A DNA stretch of 50,380 nt from a virus. Where the stretch lies: the IMG/VR virus record IMGVR_UViG_3300045952_000042, positions 1 through 50,380 of that record. The stretch is one strand, 5' to 3'. This document shows positions 15,428 through 21,977 of the stretch, piece by piece. Within the stretch, counting starts at the first letter, position 1. Every line of letters begins with the position of its first letter. Both the position numbers and the translations under genes were made by a program. The notes beneath the pieces were generated by a model. The model did no database searches and was not told where the DNA came from. It worked only from the letters and a program-made list of their open reading frames with translations.

Positions 15428-15853
15428 GTGATTACCGCAATACGATGCCTACCCGTGGAGTGGGAAGACTCACAGCTCGCCGCGACGCTGGCGCGGAACC
15501 TTGAGCGGCTGCGAAACACTCGCGGCATGACGAACTGGAACCAGATGGCGGTCGCGTTCAACGAGTGGGCCAAGGGCCGAAGATTCGTGAATCCGATCCC
15601 AGTCAACACCCTTCGCAGCATTGCCAAGCGCTCCCACAGTCCAAACCTCGCACGATTGGCCGAGATCGCTGAATTCCTGAAGGTGCCGGTCTATGCCCTC
15701 CTGGTCGACGGCATGCCGCCCGATCAAGTACAGGCGGTCGAGACCCTGATCAACACCTTCGTCCACAGTGACGAGGCCACGCGCCAGGCCATAATCGCGC
15801 TTCTGGCTGCGACATCCGGCCACCCTCGCCGCCCTAAGGTTGCCGCCGCCTAA
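15428..15853 (+). CDS. CI-like prophage repressor without peptidase domain
   Basis: A 141-residue protein from GTG 15428 (another in-frame GTG is at 15455). Residues about 18-90 form an XRE-like DNA-binding domain (TLARNLERLRNTRGM, NTLRSIAKRSHSPNLARLAEIAEFL). The remaining 50 residues, DGMPPDQVQAVETLINTFV and a helical tail, are too short for the S24/LexA-type autopeptidase found in lambda CI, and no Ser-Lys dyad region is present. The gene lies between divergent early promoters with shared palindromic operators. I infer it is the lysogeny repressor; how it is inactivated on induction is not evident. A weak rightward -10 (CATATG, 15405-15410) could serve it. Confidence 0.8.
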   Translation: MITAIRCLPVEWEDSQLAATLARNLERLRNTRGMTNWNQMAVAFNEWAKGRRFVNPIPVNTLRSIAKRSHSPNLARLAEIAEFLKVPVYALLVDGMPPDQVQAVETLINTFVHSDEATRQAIIALLAATSGHPRRPKVAAA

Positions 15854-15871
15854 AAACTTTTTTCGCGAATA

Positions 15872-15885
15872 GGCAAAAGATTGCT
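15872..15885. promoter_or_regulatory. operator O2, imperfect palindrome
   Basis: GGCAAAAGATTGCT has the GGCAA half-site and a TTGCT half differing by one base from TTGCC. It abuts the -35 (TTGACT, 15885-15890) of the rightward promoter. Confidence 0.6.
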
Positions 15886-15912
15886 TGACTTCTGGCCGCC
15901 GATAGGCAAAAT
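15885..15912 (+). promoter_or_regulatory. rightward early promoter (PL-like)
   Basis: -35 TTGACT (15885-15890), a 16-base spacer and -10 CAAAAT (15907-15912). The predicted start of transcription is near 15919. It is bracketed by operators O2 and O3 and would drive the 9.5-kb rightward early operon. Confidence 0.65.
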
Positions 15913-15918
15913 ATTGCC
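15905..15918. promoter_or_regulatory. operator O3, near-perfect palindrome
   Basis: GGCAAAATATTGCC consists of perfect GGCAA/TTGCC half-sites around a four-base centre and overlaps the -10 of the rightward promoter. It matches the half-sites and spacing of O1. Confidence 0.75.
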
Positions 15919-15940
15919 CATGGACACCGGAGACAAAGCA

Positions 15941-16120
15941 ATGCAGACGCCCAGCGCACACAAATCCGAATGGCGAGCCATCAAGAACGGTCGTGGCGAA
16001 GTCAAGGGCTACATCGAGATGTTTTGGTGTCGCCAAGCGAACGGCTTCGTGACGATCCCTGACGTGAGCCGATTTCGGTCAGCGTCCTCTGCCCACTCTG
16101 ACCTTGGAGAAAAGCAATGA
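15941..16120 (+). CDS. first gene of the rightward early operon
   Basis: A 59-residue product beginning MQTPSAHKSEWRAIKNG. ATG 15941 has GGAG eight bases upstream; an ATG at 15920 is also in frame but lies almost on the predicted transcription start. The middle (GYIEMFWCRQANGFVTIPDV) suggests a small beta fold. The stop overlaps the next start (ATGA). Function is unknown; lambda carries N or similar early regulators in this place. Confidence 0.65.
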   Translation: MQTPSAHKSEWRAIKNGRGEVKGYIEMFWCRQANGFVTIPDVSRFRSASSAHSDLGEKQ

Positions 16121-16482
16121 ACGAACGGCAAGCCATCGCGAAGCTCAAGAAGAAGATCGGCCCGAAGATCGGTTGGCGCTACAACAAAGGCGCGCTTGAC
16201 GCCGAGGGCCGCGAGCAGGAGCGCCAGAGGCTCATCGCCATGCGCGCCGAGGAAGAAGCGCTCAAGGAGGCGCTAGACGCGATGCGCGCGAAGCTGCTCG
16301 CCGATCCCGAATACGTCCAGCTCCGAGAGCGTTGGCACAACGCGAAAGAAGCCGCCGACATGGCGCGCTCGCGCTCCTACGTTCACCCGATCACGGTTGG
16401 CCGCATGGGCGATATGTTCTTCACCGTCGTTGCTGACGGCGATACGTGGGATGACGTTGTGCAGAAGGTGCTCCACCAATGA
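16117..16482 (+). CDS. coiled-coil early protein
   Basis: A 121-residue product. Residues about 28-85 are a long charged helix (EGREQERQRLIAMRAEEEAL, EALDAMRAKLLADPEYVQLR), probably a coiled coil; the C-terminus is a short beta part (MFFTVVADGDTWDDVVQKVL). It overlaps both neighbours by four bases. No family recognised. By position, an early accessory or host-takeover protein. Confidence 0.7.
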   Translation: MNERQAIAKLKKKIGPKIGWRYNKGALDAEGREQERQRLIAMRAEEEALKEALDAMRAKLLADPEYVQLRERWHNAKEAADMARSRSYVHPITVGRMGDMFFTVVADGDTWDDVVQKVLHQ

Positions 16483-16628
16483 ACGCGCCTTCTCAGCCCA
16501 AATACCCAAAGTCTCGGCGCGGCTGGTCTGGTGCGTCTCGCTGTCGGTGCTTCCGCGTGGACATCTACGGGCATCAGCCGACGTGCCACAAATTTAAGCC
16601 ACCGCCCCAGCAGGACGCTGCGAAATGA
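16479..16628 (+). CDS. short Cys/His-rich protein
   Basis: A 49-residue ORF starting MNAPSQPKYPKSRRGWSGAS. It has CRC and, 14 residues on, CHKF, which with a nearby His (YGHQPTC) could bind zinc. It fills exactly the interval between its neighbours with an ATGA overlap at each end, strong evidence that it is translated. Confidence 0.68.
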   Translation: MNAPSQPKYPKSRRGWSGASRCRCFRVDIYGHQPTCHKFKPPPQQDAAK

Positions 16629-16924
16629 ATCGCGCCCTCGCACGCCACACCGATCCCTCGACGTCGCACGATGCGGCCGAGTCCGTGAACGTAACGGCAC
16701 TCGAGCAGATCGTATTAAACGCACTCAAGCAGCACCACGAAGGTGCCACGACCGAACAACTTTCCGACTGGCTCGCGCTATCACTCGTGACGATCTCGCC
16801 TCGTATCCGGCCACTCGTGCGCAAAGGACTAGTCATCGACTCCGGGTTCAAACGCTGCAACGCCTCCGGTCGTAAGTCGATCGTCTGGCGTGTCGCGTCA
16901 CATCAAATGAGGTTGCCGCTGTGA
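16625..16924 (+). CDS. winged-helix DNA-binding protein
   Basis: A 99-residue product. VTALEQIVLNALKQHHEGATTEQLSDWLALSLVTISPRIRPLVRKGLV (residues about 23-70) has the order helix, helix, recognition helix and wing of MarR-like winged-helix proteins, and SGRKSIVWRV completes the wing. Such small proteins are frequent in phage early operons. Overlap with both neighbours is four bases. Target sites are unknown. Confidence 0.7.
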   Translation: MNRALARHTDPSTSHDAAESVNVTALEQIVLNALKQHHEGATTEQLSDWLALSLVTISPRIRPLVRKGLVIDSGFKRCNASGRKSIVWRVASHQMRLPL

Positions 16925-17103
16925 GAAACATCATCCGCTGGCTCGCGCTCCGATTGTTCAACACACTGCCCGTCGACGTGCAGTTCGCCGTCGGTCTGCA
17001 TTTCATCAACAAACACGCTGATTCGTATCTGCGGTGGAGCCGCAATCAACGACAGGTGGCCGAGCTCTATTTTCATCCGACGTTCAACCGTCGGCGCGCG
17101 TGA
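16921..17103 (+). CDS. hypothetical early protein
   Basis: A 60-residue basic product from GTG 16921 (GTGA overlap with the previous stop). The N-terminal half is amphipathic (NIIRWLALRLFNTLPVDVQFAVG) and the C-terminus is rich in Arg. A membrane-associated helix is possible. Not recognised. Confidence 0.55.
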   Translation: MRNIIRWLALRLFNTLPVDVQFAVGLHFINKHADSYLRWSRNQRQVAELYFHPTFNRRRA

Positions 17104-17675
17104 GCTACGACGCAGCATGGTTTCAAATCGAGCTGGAATCTCGGCGACGGCTCGAAGAAGAACAAGCCGAGCAATCATTTTTACAGGAACATGACATGCC
17201 AAACATCGATGATCTCGTACCGAGCAAAAGTAACTTTCTGACCAAAGAAGACGTCGGCGAGGCCGGCGTGAATCTGACGATCAAGTCGTTCTCACAACAA
17301 GAGGTCGGCATGGAAGGTGCCGCGAAGGAGCTGAAAGCCATCATCGAATGGCAGCAGGCCGATTACAAACCGATGGTACTGAACAAAGAGAACGCCTCGC
17401 GCCTGAAGATGATCTGCAAAACGGCAGACACCGACGCGATGATCGGCCGGACCGTCAACGTCTATTGCGATCCATACGTCAAGTTCGGCAACGAAATGAA
17501 AGGTGGCATTCGCATCCGTCCCGTTGAGCACGCGCAGTACCAGGCACAGCAACCGCAACGGCCGCAACGTGTGGCGCAGCAACCGCCGCAACAGCGACAG
17601 CAACCGAAATCGGAACCGGCATGGCAAGACACGCCCCCGGTCGAAGCCTACGGCGACGACGACGCTCCGTACTGA
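17100..17675 (+). CDS. putative ssDNA-binding/recombination accessory protein
   Basis: 191 residues if it starts at GTG 17100 (GTGA overlap); an ATG at 17196 with AGGA upstream is the alternative and would give 159 residues. The core (residues about 40-140) contains FLTKEDVGEAGVNLTIKSF, YKPMVLNKENASRLKMI, DAMIGRTVNVYCDPYVKFG and GGIRIRPV. This KP-VLNK...IG-V-VY pattern is well conserved in a phage family found beside recombination nucleases and looks OB-fold-like. The C-terminal 50 residues are Gln/Pro rich with an acidic tip (DDDAPY), as in single-stranded DNA-binding proteins. I infer a DNA recombination or replication role with the next gene. Confidence 0.6.
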   Translation: MSYDAAWFQIELESRRRLEEEQAEQSFLQEHDMPNIDDLVPSKSNFLTKEDVGEAGVNLTIKSFSQQEVGMEGAAKELKAIIEWQQADYKPMVLNKENASRLKMICKTADTDAMIGRTVNVYCDPYVKFGNEMKGGIRIRPVEHAQYQAQQPQRPQRVAQQPPQQRQQPKSEPAWQDTPPVEAYGDDDAPY

Positions 17676-18544
17676 TGCAATTCACGAACCTCACCGGACT
17701 GCCCGAGCCGCTCGTCAGAGCGGTCACGAATGATCCGTACGACCGCGGCACGCGCACCGATTTTTCCGTGACGCAATTGCTCGGTCCACCACGGATTCGC
17801 GTATTGAGAAAAAGACATCGCGACCAAATAGTCGAAGATGTTTCCGATCGCATCTACGCCCTGCTCGGGCAGTCCATCCACACGATCTTGGAGCGCGCAG
17901 AGACTGGCGACGCGCTCGCCGAGGTTCGGCTGTATATGGAAATCGACGGCCTGACGATTTCCGGTCAGCTAGATCACTGCGTGTTCTTCAAGAGCGAAGG
18001 ACTACTGACCGACTACAAGCTCTGCAGCGTATGGGCCGATGACAGTAAACCCGAATGGCAACAACAACTTAATTTGCTTGCACTGCTATTGACACGCAAC
18101 GGCTACCGCGTATCGAAAGCACAGATTCTCGCGATCTATCGCGACTGGTCGAAGTCTCGAGCTCGGCGTGAGATCAGCTACCCGCAGCATCAGGCCCGGC
18201 CGATCGACGTGCCGCTATGGTCAGAAGTCGAGACTGAAAACTTTCTGCGCGAGCGCATCAAGGCGCACGTCGAGGCCGAGTGGGCCTTACCAGAATGCAC
18301 GAACGACGAGCGATGGTATCGCGGCGAGCAATGGGCCGTGATGAAAGAAGGCAACAAGCGTGCGACGTCGTTGCACGACTTCAAAGACGCAGCCGAGAAG
18401 GACGCAGCAGAGCTCAACGAGAAATCCAAGCCACGCAAAGCGCAGTACAGAGTCGAGCATCGGCCGGGCGTGAACGTGCGCTGTGCCGACTACTGCCAGG
18501 TTTCGGAATTCTGCGAACAGTTCAAAGCAATGGGGGAGAAATGA
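17675..18544 (+). CDS. Cas4/RecB-like PD-(D/E)XK exonuclease
   Basis: A 289-residue nuclease whose ATG overlaps the previous stop (TGATG). Motifs: His69 in LLGQSIHTILE, Asp100 in TISGQLDHC, DYK at 113-115 in LLTDYKLCSVW, and Gln130 in EWQQQLNLLALLL, giving the H...D...DxK...QxxxL order of RecB-family nucleases. Cys270, Cys274 and Cys280 near the C-terminus resemble the Fe-S cluster ligands of Cas4/AddB; the fourth Cys is unclear (Cys102 is a candidate). It probably resects DNA ends for phage recombination, as lambda Exo does. It is coupled to the putative single-strand-binding gene. Confidence 0.82.
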   Translation: MQFTNLTGLPEPLVRAVTNDPYDRGTRTDFSVTQLLGPPRIRVLRKRHRDQIVEDVSDRIYALLGQSIHTILERAETGDALAEVRLYMEIDGLTISGQLDHCVFFKSEGLLTDYKLCSVWADDSKPEWQQQLNLLALLLTRNGYRVSKAQILAIYRDWSKSRARREISYPQHQARPIDVPLWSEVETENFLRERIKAHVEAEWALPECTNDERWYRGEQWAVMKEGNKRATSLHDFKDAAEKDAAELNEKSKPRKAQYRVEHRPGVNVRCADYCQVSEFCEQFKAMGEK

Positions 18545-18720
18545 ACATCGGCGACCTAACGCTCGGCGAACGTCTGGCGATCATGTTCGGCGCCGGACTG
18601 TTAATCGCCGCGATCGTATCGAGTGCTGTTGGTGTCCCGCATATGTGGATTCTCGCTGCAGCCGGTGGCGGCATTGTCGGGAGCGCGACCCGTATCGCGT
18701 GGAACCGGTGGCAGCGATGA
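18541..18720 (+). CDS. small two-helix membrane protein
   Basis: A 59-residue product with two predicted membrane helices: LAIMFGAGLLIAAIVSSAVG and MWILAAAGGGIVGSATRIAW. It begins MNIGDLTLGER and overlaps neighbours by ATGA at each end. It is the first of three consecutive tiny membrane proteins. No family is recognised. Confidence 0.7.
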   Translation: MNIGDLTLGERLAIMFGAGLLIAAIVSSAVGVPHMWILAAAGGGIVGSATRIAWNRWQR

Positions 18721-18869
18721 AAGTCGATGACGACGCATTCGCGCGCCGCATCGGCGACATACCGAAGGTGCCGAACGATCTTGACCCAGCCGTCGGCGTG
18801 ATCACGGCGTTTGCGATCGGTGTGTTCGTCCTTTGGTCCGTGACGGTTGCATGGTGGTTACTCGGATGA
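18717..18869 (+). CDS. small single-helix membrane protein
   Basis: A 50-residue product: a charged N-terminus (MKVDDDAFARRIGDIPKVPN) followed by a membrane helix (GVITAFAIGVFVLWSVTVAW). ATGA overlaps at both ends support translation. Function unknown. Confidence 0.68.
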   Translation: MKVDDDAFARRIGDIPKVPNDLDPAVGVITAFAIGVFVLWSVTVAWWLLG

Positions 18870-19027
18870 GCGACGTCACCGAAGGCATGCCGAGCTTCGT
18901 GCACGACGTGCAGGACTGTTACCAGTATGCGACCGAGCGTTACTGGCGCGGATGGCTGTGGGGATTTGCACTCGGCGTGACCGGCGCCGCGATCGTCGAC
19001 GCTGCTGTGATTATTTTGCTGATCTAG
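18866..19027 (+). CDS. small single-helix membrane protein
   Basis: A 53-residue product: a polar N-terminus with YQYATERYWRGW followed by a membrane helix (GFALGVTGAAIVDAAVIILL). It starts in an ATGA overlap with the previous stop and is the last of three membrane ORFs. Function unknown. Confidence 0.68.
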   Translation: MSDVTEGMPSFVHDVQDCYQYATERYWRGWLWGFALGVTGAAIVDAAVIILLI

Positions 19028-19044
19028 TGTGTTGAGGGCAGTTG

Positions 19045-19248
19045 ATGTTTGTTTCTCGCAAAAAGCTCCACGATCTCGAATTTCAGTGCCGCAGCCTACG
19101 CTTCGAGGTCGATAGGGCCAACGAACGCTACTGGCAGACACGCCGAGAGCTGGATTTGCTGCTTGCACACCTCGGCCTATACACGCACGAGATTCAGAAG
19201 CACACGGTGCTTAGATCAAAGGGCGGACCTGAGCAAGGGCCTTGCTAA
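19045..19248 (+). CDS. small helical protein
   Basis: A 67-residue product from ATG 19045, preceded by GAGGG about seven bases upstream. Residues about 5-50 form a continuous charged helix (KLHDLEFQCRSLRFEVDRAN, ERYWQTRRELDLLLAHLG), probably coiled coil. Not recognised. Confidence 0.6.
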   Translation: MFVSRKKLHDLEFQCRSLRFEVDRANERYWQTRRELDLLLAHLGLYTHEIQKHTVLRSKGGPEQGPC

Positions 19249-19252
19249 CTCC

Positions 19253-19396
19253 ATGACTGAGAAAAAGTGGGAGTGCGTGTTTTGCGGCGCCGAGTTGCCG
19301 ACGGAGGACATGGACGACGACATGCTGGCGTGCCTCTGCTGCCAGACGTGTATCGAGAACAACGAATGGGAACCCGACGAGGAAGCTACGAAATAG
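19253..19396 (+). CDS. zinc-ribbon-like small protein
   Basis: A 47-residue ORF with CVFCG near the start and CLCCQTC about 20 residues later, a four-to-five Cys pattern of a zinc ribbon, in a highly acidic chain (EDMDDDM, EPDEEATK). A ribosome binding site is weak (AAGGG 14 bases upstream). It is the last gene before a 138-base regulatory gap. It may bind protein rather than DNA, given its acidity. Confidence 0.6.
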   Translation: MTEKKWECVFCGAELPTEDMDDDMLACLCCQTCIENNEWEPDEEATK

Positions 19397-19413
19397 TCTC
19401 CACCCAGCGAAGT

Positions 19414-19438
19414 CTTAATAGCGCCGAACCTTATTAAG
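19414..19438. repeat. 7-bp inverted repeat, stem-loop
   Basis: CTTAATA, an 11-base loop, then TATTAAG, at the start of the regulatory gap before the ATPase module. Without a T-run it is not a standard terminator; it could be an operator or an RNA hairpin. Confidence 0.5.
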
Positions 19439-19455
19439 AGTTCAACCAAAACACT

Positions 19456-19502
19456 ACGCAAATGCGCAGCGAATTAAGTAACCGTCCAATTTGCGTCGCA
19501 AA
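19456..19502. promoter_or_regulatory. cluster of CGCAAA/TTTGCG half-sites
   Basis: ACGCAAAT at 19456-19463 is the reverse complement of ATTTGCGT at 19489-19496, and TTTGCG-T-CGCAAA (19490-19502) is itself a palindrome. The half-site CGCAAA therefore occurs three times. The last palindrome overlaps the -35 of a putative promoter, which suggests an operator set. Confidence 0.55.
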
Positions 19503-19519
19503 GTTCCTGATGCGATAAC
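19491..19519 (+). promoter_or_regulatory. putative promoter of the ATPase module
   Basis: -35 TTGCGT (19491-19496), 17-base spacer, -10 GATAAC (19514-19519), with the start codon of the next gene 16 bases beyond. The match is moderate; support comes from its place in the only long gap of the operon and from the overlapping palindrome. Confidence 0.45.
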
Positions 19520-19534
19520 AGCTTGGAGAAGAAC

Positions 19535-20146
19535 ATGGAAAACGTAATTCGAATGCCCCCGCCGCGCGAACGAACGCCGCAAGTCATTGCGGCGCTACGG
19601 GGCGCGACAGTGAAGGATGTCCGTAAGCGTCTCGCCGATCACTCTCGGATCAGCGCGAAGACCTGGGTCCACATCGGCAAGTGCCTCATCGACGTGCGCA
19701 GCGACCATGCCGATCAGGGCGCATTTGCCGCGATGTTCGCGGTAACGGCTAAAGAGCGGAAGGACGAGCAGCGATTCCCGTTTTCGTACTCGCGGGCTCG
19801 CATGTTGATGTGCATCGCCGAAAGTGATGTTTGCACTGCAAACAATGAGAAGTTACCGCCCGGAATCGATGCGCTCTATCAGTTATCGAAACTCACGCGC
19901 GCGAAGCTGGAAACCCTGATCGACTCAGGCGCGATCCATCCGATGATGACGCGCGCCGAAGCATCGAAGCTCGCTGGCACGAAGTCCCGCAAGAAGCCGC
20001 CGGCCGAGCGAACATACGAACGCGCCTACGATCACCACCGCGCGCTCTTGCGCAAACTCGACAAAGAACGTCGTGCTCGCGAAGTGCTTAGTCTTATGCA
20101 CGACTGCGGCATCACCATCCACGAACTACAAGAGATCGAAAAATGA
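19535..20146 (+). CDS. DUF3102-like putative DNA-binding protein
   Basis: A 203-residue product from ATG 19535 with GGAG eight bases upstream. Residues about 35-100 (ISAKTWVHIGKCLIDVRSD, FAAMFAVTAKERKDEQRFPF, SYSRARMLMCIAES) follow the DUF3102 pattern, in which an I-G-x-x-L-I-x-x-R helix is followed by an aromatic S-x-R-A-x-x-x-M helix; relatives are linked to ParB-like plasmid partition proteins. The C-terminal third is basic and helical. It overlaps the GHKL ATPase gene (ATGA) and follows a palindrome-rich promoter region, so it may regulate or target that module. Confidence 0.6.
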   Translation: MENVIRMPPPRERTPQVIAALRGATVKDVRKRLADHSRISAKTWVHIGKCLIDVRSDHADQGAFAAMFAVTAKERKDEQRFPFSYSRARMLMCIAESDVCTANNEKLPPGIDALYQLSKLTRAKLETLIDSGAIHPMMTRAEASKLAGTKSRKKPPAERTYERAYDHHRALLRKLDKERRAREVLSLMHDCGITIHELQEIEK

Positions 20147-21633
20147 AAGAACTCCCTCCGCATCCGCATTTACTTCTGAGTTTCATCAAGCGCGGCTTGA
20201 CGTGGCCCGGCGTGTTTTGCGAACTCATCGACAATTCGCTCGACAAGGATGGCGGCAACGCGAAGGTCGTTTCTATACTCCTCAAAAGAGACGTGGTCGG
20301 CGTTAGCGATGATGGCGTCGGCATCGCCGACATTGACCGTCTCGGGACACTTGGCAGCAGCGCCTCGTATGAGCACCAAGGTAACATCGGACAGTTCGGT
20401 GTTGGCGCGAAAGCCTGGATGTGCAAGGCGGCAAAATTTACTGTCGTAACGGCCCGTGACAAGCGACGCCATATCCACACGTTCGATCTTCGTCCTGCAA
20501 TGGAGGCGATTGAACGCGGTACGCCGATTAAGCGATGGCTGAGCGGCTACAACGGCAGCGGCAAAGATCATAAGGGGCCATCTGGCTCCGTAGTATTGCT
20601 AGATGATCTGCACACAGATTCAGGCCCTATCAGCATACCGGCGCTGATCGGTGAGCTTGAGCGCCGGTATTGGCCAGCACTCAGGTCAGGCATCAAGCTC
20701 GTAATCGATGATCGCAGGCGGCGCCCGAACGTCATGCACCCGCTGCGCGCGCTTGAGCCTGCAGAATGGACTGACAAGTTCAGTTTTGAGTCATCCGTCA
20801 ACGGCCGAGCGTACAAGGCGACTCTTGGCATACTCACCAACAAAATCGGCGCCTACGGTGGTCTGTTCATCGGCTATCTCTTCCGAAACATCTGCATCGA
20901 GAAAAGGTTTGTTGAGCGACGCTTTCCGGGTCGGTTGCACGGTCAAATCGAACTCTCGGAAGCATGGCGATCAGCGCTATCCAATTACAAAGACGACCTG
21001 ATCAGCGATAAAGATGCTTTGCTTGCCGACATTGAAACTCAGGCAAAGGCGCTCATCGATAAAGCCGATGATTTCGTGGAGGACTGGCGCCTTAATGTCG
21101 AGGTCGCATCAACGATCGAAGGCGTTGCGAACGATGCTCTAAGACGATCGCTTGCCGGAGAGATACAGCCTCGTACAACGTACAGCCGTGGCACCACCAC
21201 AGCATCACGCAAACGCGGAAAGAAACGCGCAAAGCGGCGATCGAAACACGAGAAAGAGACTCCGCAACCAACCGAAGCGAAAAAGCGTCCGCTTGTTAGG
21301 GGAATGAAGCTCGGCTGGGCAGCGCGAGGAACTGACGTAATTGGAGAGCTCGACATAGCACCGAACTCAATGACCGTGACGCTCAACAAGGAATGCCCAA
21401 AGCTCGAAGCGCTGTCTAGGCAGCCGCGGTATCCAGGTGTGTACCTCGTCATGGGGCACGTGATTGCGAGGCACTGCGTTCGCAACCTTCGCCCGTACGA
21501 AATCGAAGAATACTTCAGCGGCATGCTCGGTGACGCCAAGGGTAGCGAGGACATCAATGCACTCGCTGACGCAATCGAGCTTTGGTGGGCATTCCTCGCA
21601 GACGAGCAGCAGGAGCAAGCGGCCGCCGCGTAA
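20143..21633 (+). CDS. GHKL (Bergerat-fold) ATPase
   Basis: A 496-residue protein with all the N-terminal GHKL boxes: N box with Glu27 and Asn31 in FCELIDNSLDKDG, G1 box DDGVGI at 56-61, and G2 box GQFGVGAKAW at 83-92 with a Ser/Gly lid region before it (LGTLGSSASYEHQGN). This is the arrangement of MutL, Hsp90, type IIA/VI topoisomerase B and MORC ATPases, without a kinase phosphoacceptor domain. A transducer-like region follows to about residue 330, then a Lys/Arg-rich linker (SRKRGKKRAKRRSKHE) that could bind nucleic acid, and a conserved-looking C-terminal domain of about 100 residues. It is coupled to the DUF3102-like gene. Its role in the phage is unknown; DNA transactions, exclusion of other phages or host chromatin effects are all possible. 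Confidence 0.8.
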   Translation: MKELPPHPHLLLSFIKRGLTWPGVFCELIDNSLDKDGGNAKVVSILLKRDVVGVSDDGVGIADIDRLGTLGSSASYEHQGNIGQFGVGAKAWMCKAAKFTVVTARDKRRHIHTFDLRPAMEAIERGTPIKRWLSGYNGSGKDHKGPSGSVVLLDDLHTDSGPISIPALIGELERRYWPALRSGIKLVIDDRRRRPNVMHPLRALEPAEWTDKFSFESSVNGRAYKATLGILTNKIGAYGGLFIGYLFRNICIEKRFVERRFPGRLHGQIELSEAWRSALSNYKDDLISDKDALLADIETQAKALIDKADDFVEDWRLNVEVASTIEGVANDALRRSLAGEIQPRTTYSRGTTTASRKRGKKRAKRRSKHEKETPQPTEAKKRPLVRGMKLGWAARGTDVIGELDIAPNSMTVTLNKECPKLEALSRQPRYPGVYLVMGHVIARHCVRNLRPYEIEEYFSGMLGDAKGSEDINALADAIELWWAFLADEQQEQAAAA

Positions 21634-21977
21634 TGAGCATCCTGCGCCACGCACAGAAGGTCATCACGGTCGCCGAGACGAGCTCGCCGAAGCTCGCCCG
21701 GTCGGCCCTCTGGCGCGTCGCCGTCAAGCGCCTCCTACGGGAAGCGGTAAACCTCGAGACGGAATGGCAGAATGACGAGGCCCGCGAGGCCCTGGAGGAG
21801 GACGAAGAATGCCAAGACCCAGGAAGTCCAGTATCTACGAACGATTTGAACGCCACGCTGAGCGAACTTTTGCCGACGCGGCAGCGCGCTATCTCGCGGA
21901 GTTCCAAGGAAAGGACAAGCTCCGTAGTGCCCATTGCATCGCGTCCGTCGCGCCGTACATCGGACAACTCCGATTGA
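21633..21977 (+). CDS. hypothetical ORF overlapping integrase
   Basis: A 114-residue ORF whose ATG overlaps the TAA of the ATPase gene (TAATG). Residues 1-58 (MSILRHAQKVITVAETSSPK onward) look like genuine helical protein. The last 56 residues lie over the start of the integrase gene in another frame and are Ser/Arg rich, as antisense or overlap frames often are. Either the gene is real with a long overlap or only its first part is meaningful. Confidence 0.4.
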   Translation: MSILRHAQKVITVAETSSPKLARSALWRVAVKRLLREAVNLETEWQNDEAREALEEDEECQDPGSPVSTNDLNATLSELLPTRQRAISRSSKERTSSVVPIASRPSRRTSDNSD

